Below are positions 25,982 to 35,151 of a DNA stretch of 64,000 nt, in pieces. The stretch is from Ruminococcus sp. (GTDB taxonomy: Bacteria; Bacillota; Clostridia; Oscillospirales; Ruminococcaceae): NCBI GenBank assembly GCA_017961625.1, contig JAGCWY010000016.1:20857-84856 (forward strand), given 5' to 3'. Each line of letters begins with the position of its first letter. Position 1 is the first letter of the stretch. Position numbers and translations under genes: made by a program. The notes under the pieces were generated by a model. The model worked only from the letters and a program-made list of their open reading frames with translations, was not told the origin of the DNA and made no database searches.

Positions 25982-27919
25982 ATGGGTTTAACTTTAACTG
26001 AAAAGATCCTTAAAGCACACCTTGTTGACGGCGAGTATATAAAGGGGCAGGAGATAGGTATACGTATCGACCAGACTCTTACTCAGGACGCCACAGGTAC
26101 AATGGCATATCTTGAATTTGAGGCAATAGGAGTTCCTCGTGTTAAAACTGAGCGCTCTGTTGCTTATATAGATCATAACACACTACAGAACGGTTTTGAA
26201 AACGCTGACGATCACAGATTTATCGGCAGTGTGGCTAAAAAGCATGGCATATATTTTTCTCGTCCCGGCAACGGTATATGTCATCAGGTACATCTTGAAA
26301 GATTCGGCGTGCCTGGAAAGACTCTTATCGGTTCTGACAGCCATACACCTACAGGTGGCGGTATCGGTATGATCGCCATTGGTGCAGGCGGATTGGATGT
26401 TGCTGTAGCTATGGGCGGCGGAGCTTACTATATCACTTGTCCTAAGGTTGTTAAGGTTGAACTTACAGGGAAACTCAGACCGTGGGTAGCTGCAAAAGAT
26501 GTAATCCTTGAAGTGCTCAGAAGATTATCCGTTAAAGGCGGAGTAGGAAAGGTCATAGAGTACTGCGGTGAAGGCGTTAAGACTCTTTCTGTTCCTGAAA
26601 GAGCTACAATCACAAATATGGGCGCAGAGCTTGGCGCTACAACATCTATATTCCCTTCTGACGAGATAACAAAGCAGTTTCTCAGAGCACAGAAGCGTGA
26701 AGATGTATGGACTCCTCTTGCCGCTGATTCTGACGCTGTATACGATGAAGAGCTTAAGATTAATCTCAGCGAGCTTGTACCTCTTGCTGCCTGTCCTCAT
26801 TCTCCTGACAACGTAAAAAGCGTTGAGGAGATAGGCAGACTCAAGATAGATCAGGTTTGTATCGGTTCATGTACGAATTCCTCTCTTCTTGATATGCTCA
26901 AGGTAGCTCATATACTCAAGGGCAAGACTGTTAATCCGGACGTTTCTCTTGCTATAGCTCCAGGTTCAAAACAGGTCCTCAATATGCTTGCACAGAACGG
27001 AGCGCTTTCTATACTTATTGACGCAGGAGCAAGAATCCTTGAAAGTGCATGTGGTCCTTGTATCGGTATGGGACAGTCTCCCAACTCTAAGGGCATTTCC
27101 CTTCGTACCTTCAACAGGAACTTTGAAGGGCGTTCTGGAACAAAGGACGGACAGATTTATCTTGTATCTCCTGAAATGGCCGCTGTTTCTGCTCTTACCG
27201 GTTATCTGACTGATCCTCGTGAGCTTGGAGATATGCCTGAATTCAAGCTTCCGGAGGAATTTGTAATAAATGATAATATGATCGTTCCTCCTGCTCCTGC
27301 TGAGGAAATGGATAGTGTTGAGATATTGCGTGGCCCAAATATCAAGCCTTATCCTGAAACATCTCCTCTCCTTGAAACTATCGACGCTCCTGTTTCACTT
27401 AAGGTAGGAGACAATATCACTACAGATCATATCATGCCGGCGGGAGCTAAGATTCTGCCTCTTCGTTCAAATATCCCGAAAATATCTCAGCACTGCTTTG
27501 CGGTATGTGATGAAAGCTTCCCTGAGAGAGCGAAGTCTCTCGGAAAGAGCATAATTGTCGGAGGGTCAAACTATGGACAGGGCTCATCACGTGAGCACGC
27601 TGCGCTTGCACCTCTTTACCTCGGTGTAAAGGCTGTGCTTGTTAAATCATTTGCAAGAATTCACCGCGCAAATCTTATCAATGCAGGTATACTTCCTCTT
27701 ACATTTGTAAATGAAGCTGACTATGACAGCATATCACAGGGGGATGAGCTTGTATTGGCTGATGTAAGAAAAGCAGTTGAGGCAGGAAATTCCGAGCTCA
27801 CAATAGTAAACAAGTCTAATGGAAAGTCTATACCGGTACTCTGCGAGCTTTCAGGACGTACAAAGGATATTATGCTTGCAGGAGGACTTCTTGATTATAC
27901 AAGAGAGTCAATGAAGTAA
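25982..27919 (+). CDS. Aconitate hydratase (Aquifex-type, about 645 residues)
   Basis: Isomerises citrate and isocitrate through cis-aconitate. The 645-residue length is much shorter than AcnA (about 890) and fits the short Aquifex-type aconitase group. The [4Fe-4S] ligands are in IGSCTNSS and ACGPCIGMG. SDSHTPTGGGIG and the C-terminal swivel motif GGSNYGQGSSREHA are intact. Cytosolic. It heads a unit with a small membrane protein, isocitrate dehydrogenase and rex, and supplies 2-oxoglutarate for glutamate synthesis. AAAGGAATGATCTTCA precedes the ATG. Confidence 0.93.
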   Translation: MGLTLTEKILKAHLVDGEYIKGQEIGIRIDQTLTQDATGTMAYLEFEAIGVPRVKTERSVAYIDHNTLQNGFENADDHRFIGSVAKKHGIYFSRPGNGICHQVHLERFGVPGKTLIGSDSHTPTGGGIGMIAIGAGGLDVAVAMGGGAYYITCPKVVKVELTGKLRPWVAAKDVILEVLRRLSVKGGVGKVIEYCGEGVKTLSVPERATITNMGAELGATTSIFPSDEITKQFLRAQKREDVWTPLAADSDAVYDEELKINLSELVPLAACPHSPDNVKSVEEIGRLKIDQVCIGSCTNSSLLDMLKVAHILKGKTVNPDVSLAIAPGSKQVLNMLAQNGALSILIDAGARILESACGPCIGMGQSPNSKGISLRTFNRNFEGRSGTKDGQIYLVSPEMAAVSALTGYLTDPRELGDMPEFKLPEEFVINDNMIVPPAPAEEMDSVEILRGPNIKPYPETSPLLETIDAPVSLKVGDNITTDHIMPAGAKILPLRSNIPKISQHCFAVCDESFPERAKSLGKSIIVGGSNYGQGSSREHAALAPLYLGVKAVLVKSFARIHRANLINAGILPLTFVNEADYDSISQGDELVLADVRKAVEAGNSELTIVNKSNGKSIPVLCELSGRTKDIMLAGGLLDYTRESMK

Positions 27920-27950
27920 TATTATACTTCAGATAATTTTGGAGGAAATG

Positions 27951-28190
27951 ATGTTTTTTGAATTATTAAACGGTAACTTTGTTACAGCAGCCAGAAGAGT
28001 AAGAATTCCGACAACTCCAAGAGGCTGGCTAACAGTTCTGGTTTTGGGATTGATATATGGTGCGATTTACTGGCTGCTTGGAAAGCTGACAAGGCCAATG
28101 ACTCAGAAAATGAGAAATTCAGTAGCATTCTTTATTACACTTGTATTGTTTATAATCTGTATGATCGTTTTTGACATCAGAATTGATTAG
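27951..28190 (+). CDS. Small two-helix membrane protein in the aconitase-icd gap
   Basis: A 79-residue product that I do not recognise. Hydrophobic segments at about residues 26-43 and 58-75 flank a short basic loop (GKLTRPMTQKMRN), and the N-terminus is amphipathic and basic. GGAGG at 27941-27945 suits the ATG at 27951; the in-frame ATG at 27948 is too close and a TTG at 27939 overlaps the site. It lies 31 nt after aconitase and 14 nt before icd, so it is co-transcribed with two soluble TCA enzymes. Confidence 0.7.
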   Translation: MFFELLNGNFVTAARRVRIPTTPRGWLTVLVLGLIYGAIYWLLGKLTRPMTQKMRNSVAFFITLVLFIICMIVFDIRID

Positions 28191-28204
28191 GAGGTATAAA
28201 CCCG

Positions 28205-29416
28205 ATGGCTAAAATAAATATGAAAACGCCGCTTGTCGAAATGGACGGCGACGAAATGACCAGAATCCTCTGGCAGTGGATAAAGGAGACTCTCCTTGAA
28301 CCTTATGTAGAACTTAATACAGAATACTATGATCTCGGTTTAAAGCACAGAGAGGAGACAAAGGATCAGGTTACTCTCGATTCTGCGGAGGCTACTAAAA
28401 AGTATGGTGTAGCAGTTAAGTGTGCGACTATCACACCAAATGCTGCAAGAATGCCAGAGTATAATCTCACACAGATGTGGAAGTCGCCAAATGGCACGAT
28501 ACGTGCTGCTCTTGACGGAACAGTATTCCGTACTCCTATTATCGTTAAAGGTATCGAACCATACATCCCTACATGGACAAAGCCTATAACTATTGCACGT
28601 CACGCTTATGGAGATGTTTACAAGAATACAGAAATGCGTGTAAGCAAGGGAAGCAAGGCAGAGCTTGTGGTAACAGACGAGAACGGCAAAGAGACGCGTG
28701 AGCTTATCCATGATTTCACAAAGTGCGACGGTATAATACAGGGACTTCACAATCTTGACGCCTCTATTGCTGGATTTGCGAGAGCTTGCTTAAATTACGG
28801 TCTTGATCTTAAGCAGGACGTATGGTTTGCTTCGAAGGATACGATCTCAAAGAAGTATGATCATCGTTTCAAGGATATTTTTCAGGAGATCTATGACAAC
28901 GAATACAAGGATAAATACGAAGCAGCCGGTATAGAATATTTTTATACTCTTATTGATGATGCTGTTGCGAGAGTTATTCGTTCGAACGGCGGATATATAT
29001 GGGCTTGTAAAAATTATGATGGCGATGTTATGTCTGATATGGTTTCTACGGCTTACGGAAGCCTTGCAATGATGACTTCTGTTCTTGTTTCACCTGACGG
29101 TATATACGAATACGAGGCTGCCCACGGTACAGTACAGCGTCATTATTACAAATACTTAAAAGGCGAGGAAACATCAACAAATTCTGTTGCTACGATCTTT
29201 GCGTGGAGCGGAGCGCTGCGTAAAAGAGGAGAGCTTGATGGAACGCCGGAGCTTTGTTCTTTTGCTGATAAGCTTGAAAAAGCAACAATACAGACTATTG
29301 AAGACGGAGTTATGACAGGAGATCTTTACCTCATTTCCAAGCTTGACAATAAGAAAAAGGTTGATTCAAAGACTTTCCTTGACGAAATAAAGATCAGACT
29401 TGATAAATTAATGTAA
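28205..29416 (+). CDS. icd: NADP-dependent isocitrate dehydrogenase (eukaryotic-type)
   Basis: Oxidatively decarboxylates isocitrate to 2-oxoglutarate with NADP. The 403-residue protein is of the homodimeric eukaryote-like type: VEMDGDEMTRILW at the N-terminus, the substrate-binding segment SPNGTIRAALDGTVFR, and YEAAHGTVQRHY for the cofactor region. It is the oxidative arm of a split TCA pathway and provides 2-oxoglutarate and NADPH. GGAGGTATAAACCCG precedes the ATG. rex follows 21 nt downstream. Confidence 0.95.
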   Translation: MAKINMKTPLVEMDGDEMTRILWQWIKETLLEPYVELNTEYYDLGLKHREETKDQVTLDSAEATKKYGVAVKCATITPNAARMPEYNLTQMWKSPNGTIRAALDGTVFRTPIIVKGIEPYIPTWTKPITIARHAYGDVYKNTEMRVSKGSKAELVVTDENGKETRELIHDFTKCDGIIQGLHNLDASIAGFARACLNYGLDLKQDVWFASKDTISKKYDHRFKDIFQEIYDNEYKDKYEAAGIEYFYTLIDDAVARVIRSNGGYIWACKNYDGDVMSDMVSTAYGSLAMMTSVLVSPDGIYEYEAAHGTVQRHYYKYLKGEETSTNSVATIFAWSGALRKRGELDGTPELCSFADKLEKATIQTIEDGVMTGDLYLISKLDNKKKVDSKTFLDEIKIRLDKLM

Positions 29417-29437
29417 TCAGAGAGAAGGCAGAGCACA

Positions 29438-30085
29438 ATGTCAAAGGACTCAATATCAAATTCAGTAATAAGAAGGCTCCCTCGTTATTACCGTTTTCTT
29501 GGCGAGCTTGAGCATAATGGATATGTTCGTATTTCATCACGCGAGCTTTCTGAAAAAATGGGACTTACTGCTTCTCAGATAAGACAGGATTTCAATTGCT
29601 TTGGTGAATTCGGACAACAGGGATATGGCTATAACGTCAGCGACCTGCGATTGGAGATTGGTAAGATACTCGGACTTGACCAGCAAACACCAATGATACT
29701 TCTTGGTGCCGGAAATCTCGGAAAAGCTATTGCAACACATATTGATTTCCGTAATAAAGGCTTTGATCTGATCGGTGCGTTTGACGTCAATCCAGATATT
29801 ATAGGCAAGAATCTCGGTGACATAAAAGTTAGGAGCATAGAGGAAATAGGTACCTTCTGTGAGGAGCACAAGCCAATTGCAGCTATTCTTTGCGTTCCGA
29901 TGAATGCGGCAGAAAAGCTTGTAAACACACTGATAGAATGCGGTATTAAAGCTTTTTGGAATTTCACACATTATGATCTTAAAGTGACGCACAAGGGAGT
30001 GGCTGTGGAGAATGTTCATTTAGGCGATAGCCTTACAACGCTTTCTTACGGCCTGAACAACCTTGAAAACGCTGAAAATAAATAA
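29438..30085 (+). CDS. rex: Redox-sensing transcriptional repressor Rex
   Basis: Rex represses fermentation and respiratory genes and is released from DNA when NADH rises relative to NAD. The 215-residue product has the winged-helix N-terminus (VRISSRELSEKMGLTASQIRQDF) and the Rossmann motif LLGAGNLGKAIA near residue 88. The C-terminal swapped helix region (YGLNNLENA) completes it. AGAGAAGGCAGAGCACA precedes the ATG. It is the last gene of the aconitase unit, and a candidate operator lies about 320 nt downstream before the fumarase operon. Confidence 0.96.
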   Translation: MSKDSISNSVIRRLPRYYRFLGELEHNGYVRISSRELSEKMGLTASQIRQDFNCFGEFGQQGYGYNVSDLRLEIGKILGLDQQTPMILLGAGNLGKAIATHIDFRNKGFDLIGAFDVNPDIIGKNLGDIKVRSIEEIGTFCEEHKPIAAILCVPMNAAEKLVNTLIECGIKAFWNFTHYDLKVTHKGVAVENVHLGDSLTTLSYGLNNLENAENK

Positions 30086-30091
30086 TATAAT

Positions 30092-30121
30092 GCAGAGCTC
30101 GTAAATGAGCTCTGTTTTTTT
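30092..30121 (+). terminator. Terminator after rex
   Basis: CAGAGCTC (30093-30100) pairs with GAGCTCTG (30107-30114), followed by eight T residues. Confidence 0.9.
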
Positions 30122-30410
30122 AGGAAAGAATGTGAAAATTATATCAATGTGTAAGAAATGATATATATATAAAGGAATAAAGGTATTCAAAATGATAATT
30201 GTTGATTATATGTCTTGCATAAAATATATTATTTGTTTTATAGCACAAATAATAATTAAAAGGTGCGTTGATAGTTTTTTATAATCTATAAATGCGATGT
30301 TTATTTTAAAGAATTGGTGATATTCTCAATCTATGCTATACAAATAAAGCGATAATATAAAAAACAATATATCATATAAAAATAATAAGATGATTATAAC
30401 GAAAAAATAA

Positions 30411-30428
30411 TTGTTAATTAGATATCAA
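30411..30428. promoter_or_regulatory. Candidate Rex operator
   Basis: TTGTTAATTAGATATCAA matches the clostridial Rex consensus TTGTTAA-N4-TTAACAA with a perfect left half and 5 of 7 positions in the right half. It lies 30 nt upstream of the -35 element and close to the rex gene. Binding is inference. Confidence 0.5.
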
Positions 30429-30458
30429 TATCTGAATAGCAATATTCTTAAAGTGAAT

Positions 30459-30487
30459 TTGAAATTAATCTAATATACTGGTATACT
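30459..30487 (+). promoter_or_regulatory. Promoter of the fumC-hdr-flx-fumarate reductase operon
   Basis: TTGAAA (30459-30464) and TATACT (30482-30487) with a 17-nt spacer. Confidence 0.75.
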
Positions 30488-30569
30488 ATTAATGTATACG
30501 ATTGTAATAATAGAGATTATGTTCTTTGGGGCATTTTCTCCGATAAATCTGTTGGGAGTGGATATTAAA

Positions 30570-31946
30570 ATGGATTACCGTATCGAACACGATTCTATGG
30601 GCGAGGTCAAGGTGCCTACTGATAAGTACTGGGGAGCTCAGACTGAACGTAGTCATGAGAATTTCCTGATCGGTGTGGGTATTGAGACGATGCCGCGTGA
30701 GATCACCCGTGCTCTCGGAATTCTTAAGAAAGCTGCAGCAATTGCAAATCATGAGCTCAGGCCCGATAAAATGACTGATGAAAAATGCAGTATTATATCT
30801 CAGGTCTGTGACGAGGTTATCAGTGGTTCGTTAAATGATCATTTCCCTCTTGTTGTTTGGCAGACAGGAAGTGGTACGCAGTCTAATATGAATGCAAACG
30901 AAGTTATAGCCAACAGAGGAAACGAGCTTGCCTGCAAAAAGCTTCTGCATCCGAACGACGATATCAATATGAGCCAGTCCTCAAATGATACTTTTCCCAC
31001 TGCAATGCATATCTCTGCAGTTCTTGCGCTTGAAGACAGGGTTATTCCTTCTGTTGAGGAGCTCATAACTACTTTCCGCCGCCTGGAAGCTGAAAATGAA
31101 GGTATAGTAAAGAGCGGACGTACTCATTTACAGGACGCTACGCCAATTAAATTCTCTCAGGAAATAAGCGGTTGGAGAACTTCTCTTGAAAAGGATAAAA
31201 AAATGATACTTGCCGCTTGTGAAGAGCTTAAGGAGCTTGCTCTCGGTGGTACAGCCGTAGGCACAGGTCTTAATGCTCCGAAAGGCTTTGCTGAAAAGGC
31301 AGCGGCTGCAGTCGGAAGCCTTACAGGAAAAAATTTCAGAACATCACCAAATAAATTCCACTCTTTAACTTCCAAGGATGAAATAGTTTTTGCACACGGT
31401 GCCTTAAAGGCTCTAGCAGCTGATATGATGAAGATAGCAAATGATGTTAGGTGGCTCGCCTCCGGTCCGCGTGATGGTCTAGGAGAAATATTCATACCTG
31501 AAAATGAGCCTGGTTCTTCAATAATGCCCGGCAAAGTCAATCCTACACAGTGCGAACAGGTAACAATGGTCGCTGTACAGGTAATGGGTAATGATGTTAC
31601 TGTAGGTATGGCTGCGTCGCAGGGCAATTTTGAGCTCAACGTATTTATGCCGGTATGTGCTTATAACTTCTTGCAATCTGCAAGACTACTTGCCGAGTCG
31701 ATAAGATCTTTCAACAAAAACTGCGCAATCGGCATAAGAGCAAATAAAGAAAAAATGCATCATAATCTTTATAATTCTCTTATGCTCGTAACAGCGCTTA
31801 ATCCTTATATTGGCTATGAGAATTCTGCAAAAACCGCTAAAAAAGCTTTCAAGGATAATATTTCCCTTAAGGAAGCCTGCGTAGAGCTTGGATTCCTAAC
31901 TGCTGAAAAGTTCGATGAAGTATTCCATCCGGAAGAAATGGTCTGA
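30570..31946 (+). CDS. fumC: Fumarate hydratase, class II
   Basis: Interconverts malate and fumarate. The 458-residue product from the ATG at 30570 (GGGAGTG upstream) has all the superfamily signatures. These are SGTQSNMNANEV, SSNDTFPTAMH, TGLNAP and the signature loop GSSIMPGKVNPTQ, which carries the mobile serine. Class II is iron-free and oxygen-stable. As first gene of the operon it would feed fumarate to the reductase encoded downstream. hdrB follows after 24 nt. Confidence 0.96.
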   Translation: MDYRIEHDSMGEVKVPTDKYWGAQTERSHENFLIGVGIETMPREITRALGILKKAAAIANHELRPDKMTDEKCSIISQVCDEVISGSLNDHFPLVVWQTGSGTQSNMNANEVIANRGNELACKKLLHPNDDINMSQSSNDTFPTAMHISAVLALEDRVIPSVEELITTFRRLEAENEGIVKSGRTHLQDATPIKFSQEISGWRTSLEKDKKMILAACEELKELALGGTAVGTGLNAPKGFAEKAAAAVGSLTGKNFRTSPNKFHSLTSKDEIVFAHGALKALAADMMKIANDVRWLASGPRDGLGEIFIPENEPGSSIMPGKVNPTQCEQVTMVAVQVMGNDVTVGMAASQGNFELNVFMPVCAYNFLQSARLLAESIRSFNKNCAIGIRANKEKMHHNLYNSLMLVTALNPYIGYENSAKTAKKAFKDNISLKEACVELGFLTAEKFDEVFHPEEMV

Positions 31947-31970
31947 TTATATACGAAAGGATGCTGACGT

Positions 31971-32768
31971 ATGGAAACATTTACATATTATCCGGGCTGT
32001 ACGCTGAGAACAAAAGCCAAGGATCTTGATACTTATGCAAGAGTTTCGGCAAAGGCTCTCAATGTTGCCCTTGAAGAACCGTCCGACTGGCAGTGCTGCG
32101 GCGGTGCTTATACAACGGCAAAAGACGAGATCGCAACAAAGCTTTCAGCTGTAAGAGCTCTTATTGCTGCAAGGGAAGCTGGAAGACCGCTTATTACCGT
32201 CTGTTCAGCCTGCCATAATGTTATAAAGCAGACAAATTACGATATCTCCTGTGATGAGGATATGGCTGCAAAGGTAAATAATTATCTTAAGCTTGACGAG
32301 CCATACAGCGGTGAAACAAAGGTATATCATTACCTTGAAATGCTTCGTGATATCATCGGTTTTGATGAGCTTGCCAAGAAGGTCGTAAACCCATTCAAGG
32401 GGAAAAAGATAGCTGCATATTACGGTTGTCTACTCCTCAGACCATCAAAGGCTCTTGCTATGGACGATCCCGAGAATCCGTCCATCATTGAGGATTTTAT
32501 CAGAGCCATTGGCGGTACGCCGGTAATATATTCACAGAGAAATGAGTGCTGTGGCGGATACATAGCACTTGAAGACAAGTTACAGGCTCATAAAAGAAGT
32601 TCAGCGATAATGAAGTCTGCTGAGGATCAGGGGGCGGATATGATAATTACTGCCTGTCCGCTCTGTATGTATAATCTTAGAAAGAATTCTGGTTCTGAAC
32701 TGCCAGTATACTACTTTACGGAACTCCTTGCCGAAGCTCTTGGAGTAAAGGAGGAGAGCAATGAATAA
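31971..32768 (+). CDS. hdrB: Heterodisulfide reductase subunit B-like protein
   Basis: A 265-residue CCG-domain protein. Two cysteine motifs are complete: Cys10, Cys42-Cys43, Cys78, Cys81, and Cys153, Cys193-Cys194, Cys229, Cys232 (CX31CCX34CXXC and CX39CCX34CXXC). In HdrB these hold two non-cubane [4Fe-4S] clusters that reduce a disulfide. Here the acceptor is unknown. There is no membrane segment. It overlaps hdrC by 8 nt and belongs to an operon with HdrA, Flx-like proteins and fumarate reductase subunits, so it may pass electrons to the reductase instead of a disulfide. Confidence 0.9.
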   Translation: METFTYYPGCTLRTKAKDLDTYARVSAKALNVALEEPSDWQCCGGAYTTAKDEIATKLSAVRALIAAREAGRPLITVCSACHNVIKQTNYDISCDEDMAAKVNNYLKLDEPYSGETKVYHYLEMLRDIIGFDELAKKVVNPFKGKKIAAYYGCLLLRPSKALAMDDPENPSIIEDFIRAIGGTPVIYSQRNECCGGYIALEDKLQAHKRSSAIMKSAEDQGADMIITACPLCMYNLRKNSGSELPVYYFTELLAEALGVKEESNE

Positions 32769-33144
32769 GAACCTAAAAGAACAAGTACTCCGTTCAAGTG
32801 GAGTTAACGTGTTGAAATGTATGCGTTGCGGCAAATGCTCTGGAACATGTCCGTCTTATGATGAAATGGAGTATCATCCTCATCAGTTCGTATATATGGT
32901 CGAGCGTGGAGACATTGAAACTCTTATGAACTCTAAGTCGATCTATAAGTGCCTGACCTGTTTTGCCTGTGTTGACAGATGCCCGAGAAATGTTGAGCCT
33001 GCCAAGGTTGTCGAAGCAGTACGTCTTGCAGCAGTACGTCAACAAGGAAATAACCATATTAATCCGAATCAGATACCTGAAATGCTTGACGAGGATATGC
33101 CACAGCAGGCTATCGTCACAGCTTTCAGAAAATACATAAAGTAG
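32761..33144 (+). CDS. hdrC: Heterodisulfide reductase subunit C-like ferredoxin protein
   Basis: A 127-residue protein with two [4Fe-4S] motifs: CMRCGKCSGTCP near residue 20 and CLTCFACVDRCP near 61. This is the HdrC arrangement that links HdrA and HdrB. The C-terminal helix region contains no Cys. Membrane segments are absent, so it is the soluble type without a HdrE-like anchor. It overlaps hdrB by 8 nt and lies 15 nt before hdrA. Confidence 0.9.
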   Translation: MNKNLKEQVLRSSGVNVLKCMRCGKCSGTCPSYDEMEYHPHQFVYMVERGDIETLMNSKSIYKCLTCFACVDRCPRNVEPAKVVEAVRLAAVRQQGNNHINPNQIPEMLDEDMPQQAIVTAFRKYIK

Positions 33145-33159
33145 GAAGGGGATAGCCAT

Positions 33160-35151
33160 ATGCAGAGAATAGGTGTATTTGTCTGTCATTGCGGTACTAA
33201 TATAGCGGCTACTGTAGATGTCAGAACTGTTGCTGAAACTCTTGGTCATGAGCCGGGGGTTGTTATCTCTCAGGACTATCAGTATATGTGCTCTGAATCG
33301 GGACAGAATCTTGTCAAGAATGCCATCAAGGAGTATAATCTGACAGGTGTTGTTGTATGTTCGTGCTCTCCGAGAATGCATGAGAACACATTCAGAAAAG
33401 CAGCTGCATCAGCAGGACTGAATCCTTATCTTGTGGAAATAGCTAATATACGCGAGCAGTGCTCATGGATACACAAGGATATAGCCTCGGCAACTGAAAA
33501 GGCTATAATACTTGGTAAAGCTGCTGTAGCAAAGGTTCATCTCAATGCTCCGCTTACAGCAGGGGAAAGTCCTGTGGAAAAGCGTGCTCTTGTAATAGGT
33601 GGCGGCATCGCAGGTATTCAGACTGCCCTTGATATTGCGGAGGCTGGTTTTGACGTTGATATTGTTGAGAAGAATCCTACTATAGGCGGAAAAATGGCTC
33701 AGATAGACAAAACCTTCCCGACTCTTGACTGTGCTGCCTGTATCCTTACCCCCAAAATGGTAGAGGCTTCACAGAATGAGCATATTACTATTCATTCTTT
33801 CAGTGAAGTAACGGATGTAAAGGGATTTGTCGGCAATTTTACAGTAACAATAAAGAAAAAAGCCCGTTTTGTTGACGAGACTAAATGTACTGGATGCGGA
33901 CTTTGTACGGAAAAATGTCCTATGAAAAAAGTTCCTAACGAGTTTAATATGGGACTTGATAACAGAACTGCTATATATATTCCATTTGCACAGGCAGTTC
34001 CTAAGGTTGCTACTATTGACCCGAATCATTGTATGATGCTTTCAAAGGGTAAATGTGGTATTTGTTCATCTGTATGTTCAGTTGGTGCTATCGACTATGA
34101 ACAGAAAGACAAATTTATCGAGCAGAAGTACGGTGCTATCGTTGTTGCTACTGGATTCAATCCTATTGCTCTTGATAAGTATGATGAATTTGCATATAAT
34201 CAGTGTCCCGATGTAGTTACTTCACTTGAACTTGAAAGGCTTATGAACGCAGCAGGTCCTAACGGTGGTACACTGCTTCGTCCTTCTGACAAGACTCACC
34301 CGCATAAGATAGTTTTTGTACAGTGTGTAGGTTCAAGATGCGATGATAGTAAGGGAAAGCCTTATTGTTCAAAGATATGCTGTATGTATACTGCAAAGCA
34401 CGCAATGCTTATCCGAGAGAAATATCCCGATACCGAGGTATACGTATTCTACATAGACGTTCGTACTCCAGGCAAGAACTTTGATGAGTTTTACCGTAGG
34501 GCTGTCGAGCAATACAACGTCCACTATATCAAGGGTATGGTGGGCAAGGTAACACCACGGTCAGACGGAAAGATTGACGTTCAGGCCTCTGATCTGCTTG
34601 CAAATGAACAACTACATATCGACGCTGATATGGTTGTTCTTGCTGCTGCTATCGAGCCTGACAAGACGGCACGTCCACTGGCTACTATGCTTACTACACA
34701 AATGGATACTAATGATTTCTTCACAGAAGCTCACCCGAAGCTTAGACCTGTAGAAAGCGCTACGGCAGGAATTTTCCTTTCAGGTGCCTGTCAGGGACCG
34801 AAGGATATTCCCGAAACTGTAGCTCAGGCAAGTGCTGCGGCTGCAAAGGCTATAGGACTTCTTGTAAAGAACAGTATAACATGCAACCCCTGTGTTGCAC
34901 ATTCAAATGAGCTTATGTGTAATGGCTGTTCATCATGTGAAAAAGTATGTCCTTATGGCGCTATAACATACCTTGACAAAGAATTCAAAATGCCAGACAA
35001 ATCTATTGCTGTACGAAGAGTTGCAAGTGTTAATCCTGCTGTATGCCAGGGTTGCGGTGCTTGTACAGTTGCTTGTCCTTCAGGTGCAATGGATCTCAAC
35101 GGATTCTCTAACAGTCAGATAATGGCGGAGGTAGACGCAATATGCAAGTAA
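33160..35151 (+). CDS. hdrA: Heterodisulfide reductase subunit A-like flavoprotein (bifurcating core)
   Basis: A 663-residue FAD protein. The N-terminus GVFVCHCGTNIA is typical of HdrA. The Rossmann motif VIGGGIAGIQTALDIAEAG begins near residue 146, and DCAACILTPKM carries the conserved Cys cluster. Four further ferredoxin-type motifs follow: CTGCGLCTEKCP, KCGICSSVC, CNGCSSCEKVCP and CQGCGACTVACP. In characterised Hdr complexes the HdrA flavin splits electron pairs between ferredoxin and HdrB. Here electrons would arrive from the FlxA-type NADH module through the MvhD-like protein. It overlaps the next gene by 10 nt. Confidence 0.94.
   Translation: MQRIGVFVCHCGTNIAATVDVRTVAETLGHEPGVVISQDYQYMCSESGQNLVKNAIKEYNLTGVVVCSCSPRMHENTFRKAAASAGLNPYLVEIANIREQCSWIHKDIASATEKAIILGKAAVAKVHLNAPLTAGESPVEKRALVIGGGIAGIQTALDIAEAGFDVDIVEKNPTIGGKMAQIDKTFPTLDCAACILTPKMVEASQNEHITIHSFSEVTDVKGFVGNFTVTIKKKARFVDETKCTGCGLCTEKCPMKKVPNEFNMGLDNRTAIYIPFAQAVPKVATIDPNHCMMLSKGKCGICSSVCSVGAIDYEQKDKFIEQKYGAIVVATGFNPIALDKYDEFAYNQCPDVVTSLELERLMNAAGPNGGTLLRPSDKTHPHKIVFVQCVGSRCDDSKGKPYCSKICCMYTAKHAMLIREKYPDTEVYVFYIDVRTPGKNFDEFYRRAVEQYNVHYIKGMVGKVTPRSDGKIDVQASDLLANEQLHIDADMVVLAAAIEPDKTARPLATMLTTQMDTNDFFTEAHPKLRPVESATAGIFLSGACQGPKDIPETVAQASAAAAKAIGLLVKNSITCNPCVAHSNELMCNGCSSCEKVCPYGAITYLDKEFKMPDKSIAVRRVASVNPAVCQGCGACTVACPSGAMDLNGFSNSQIMAEVDAICK

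Larger units (their letters stand above)
30122..30569. other. AT-rich intergenic region before fumC
   Basis: About 450 nt with no convincing gene and very high AT content. Near its right end it holds a candidate Rex operator (30411-30428) and a sigma-A promoter (30459-30487). The remainder has no clear dyads. Such AT-rich stretches can be intrinsically bent or act as UP elements, but nothing specific is readable. An in-frame extension of fumC to 30492 lacks a ribosome binding site. Confidence 0.6.
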
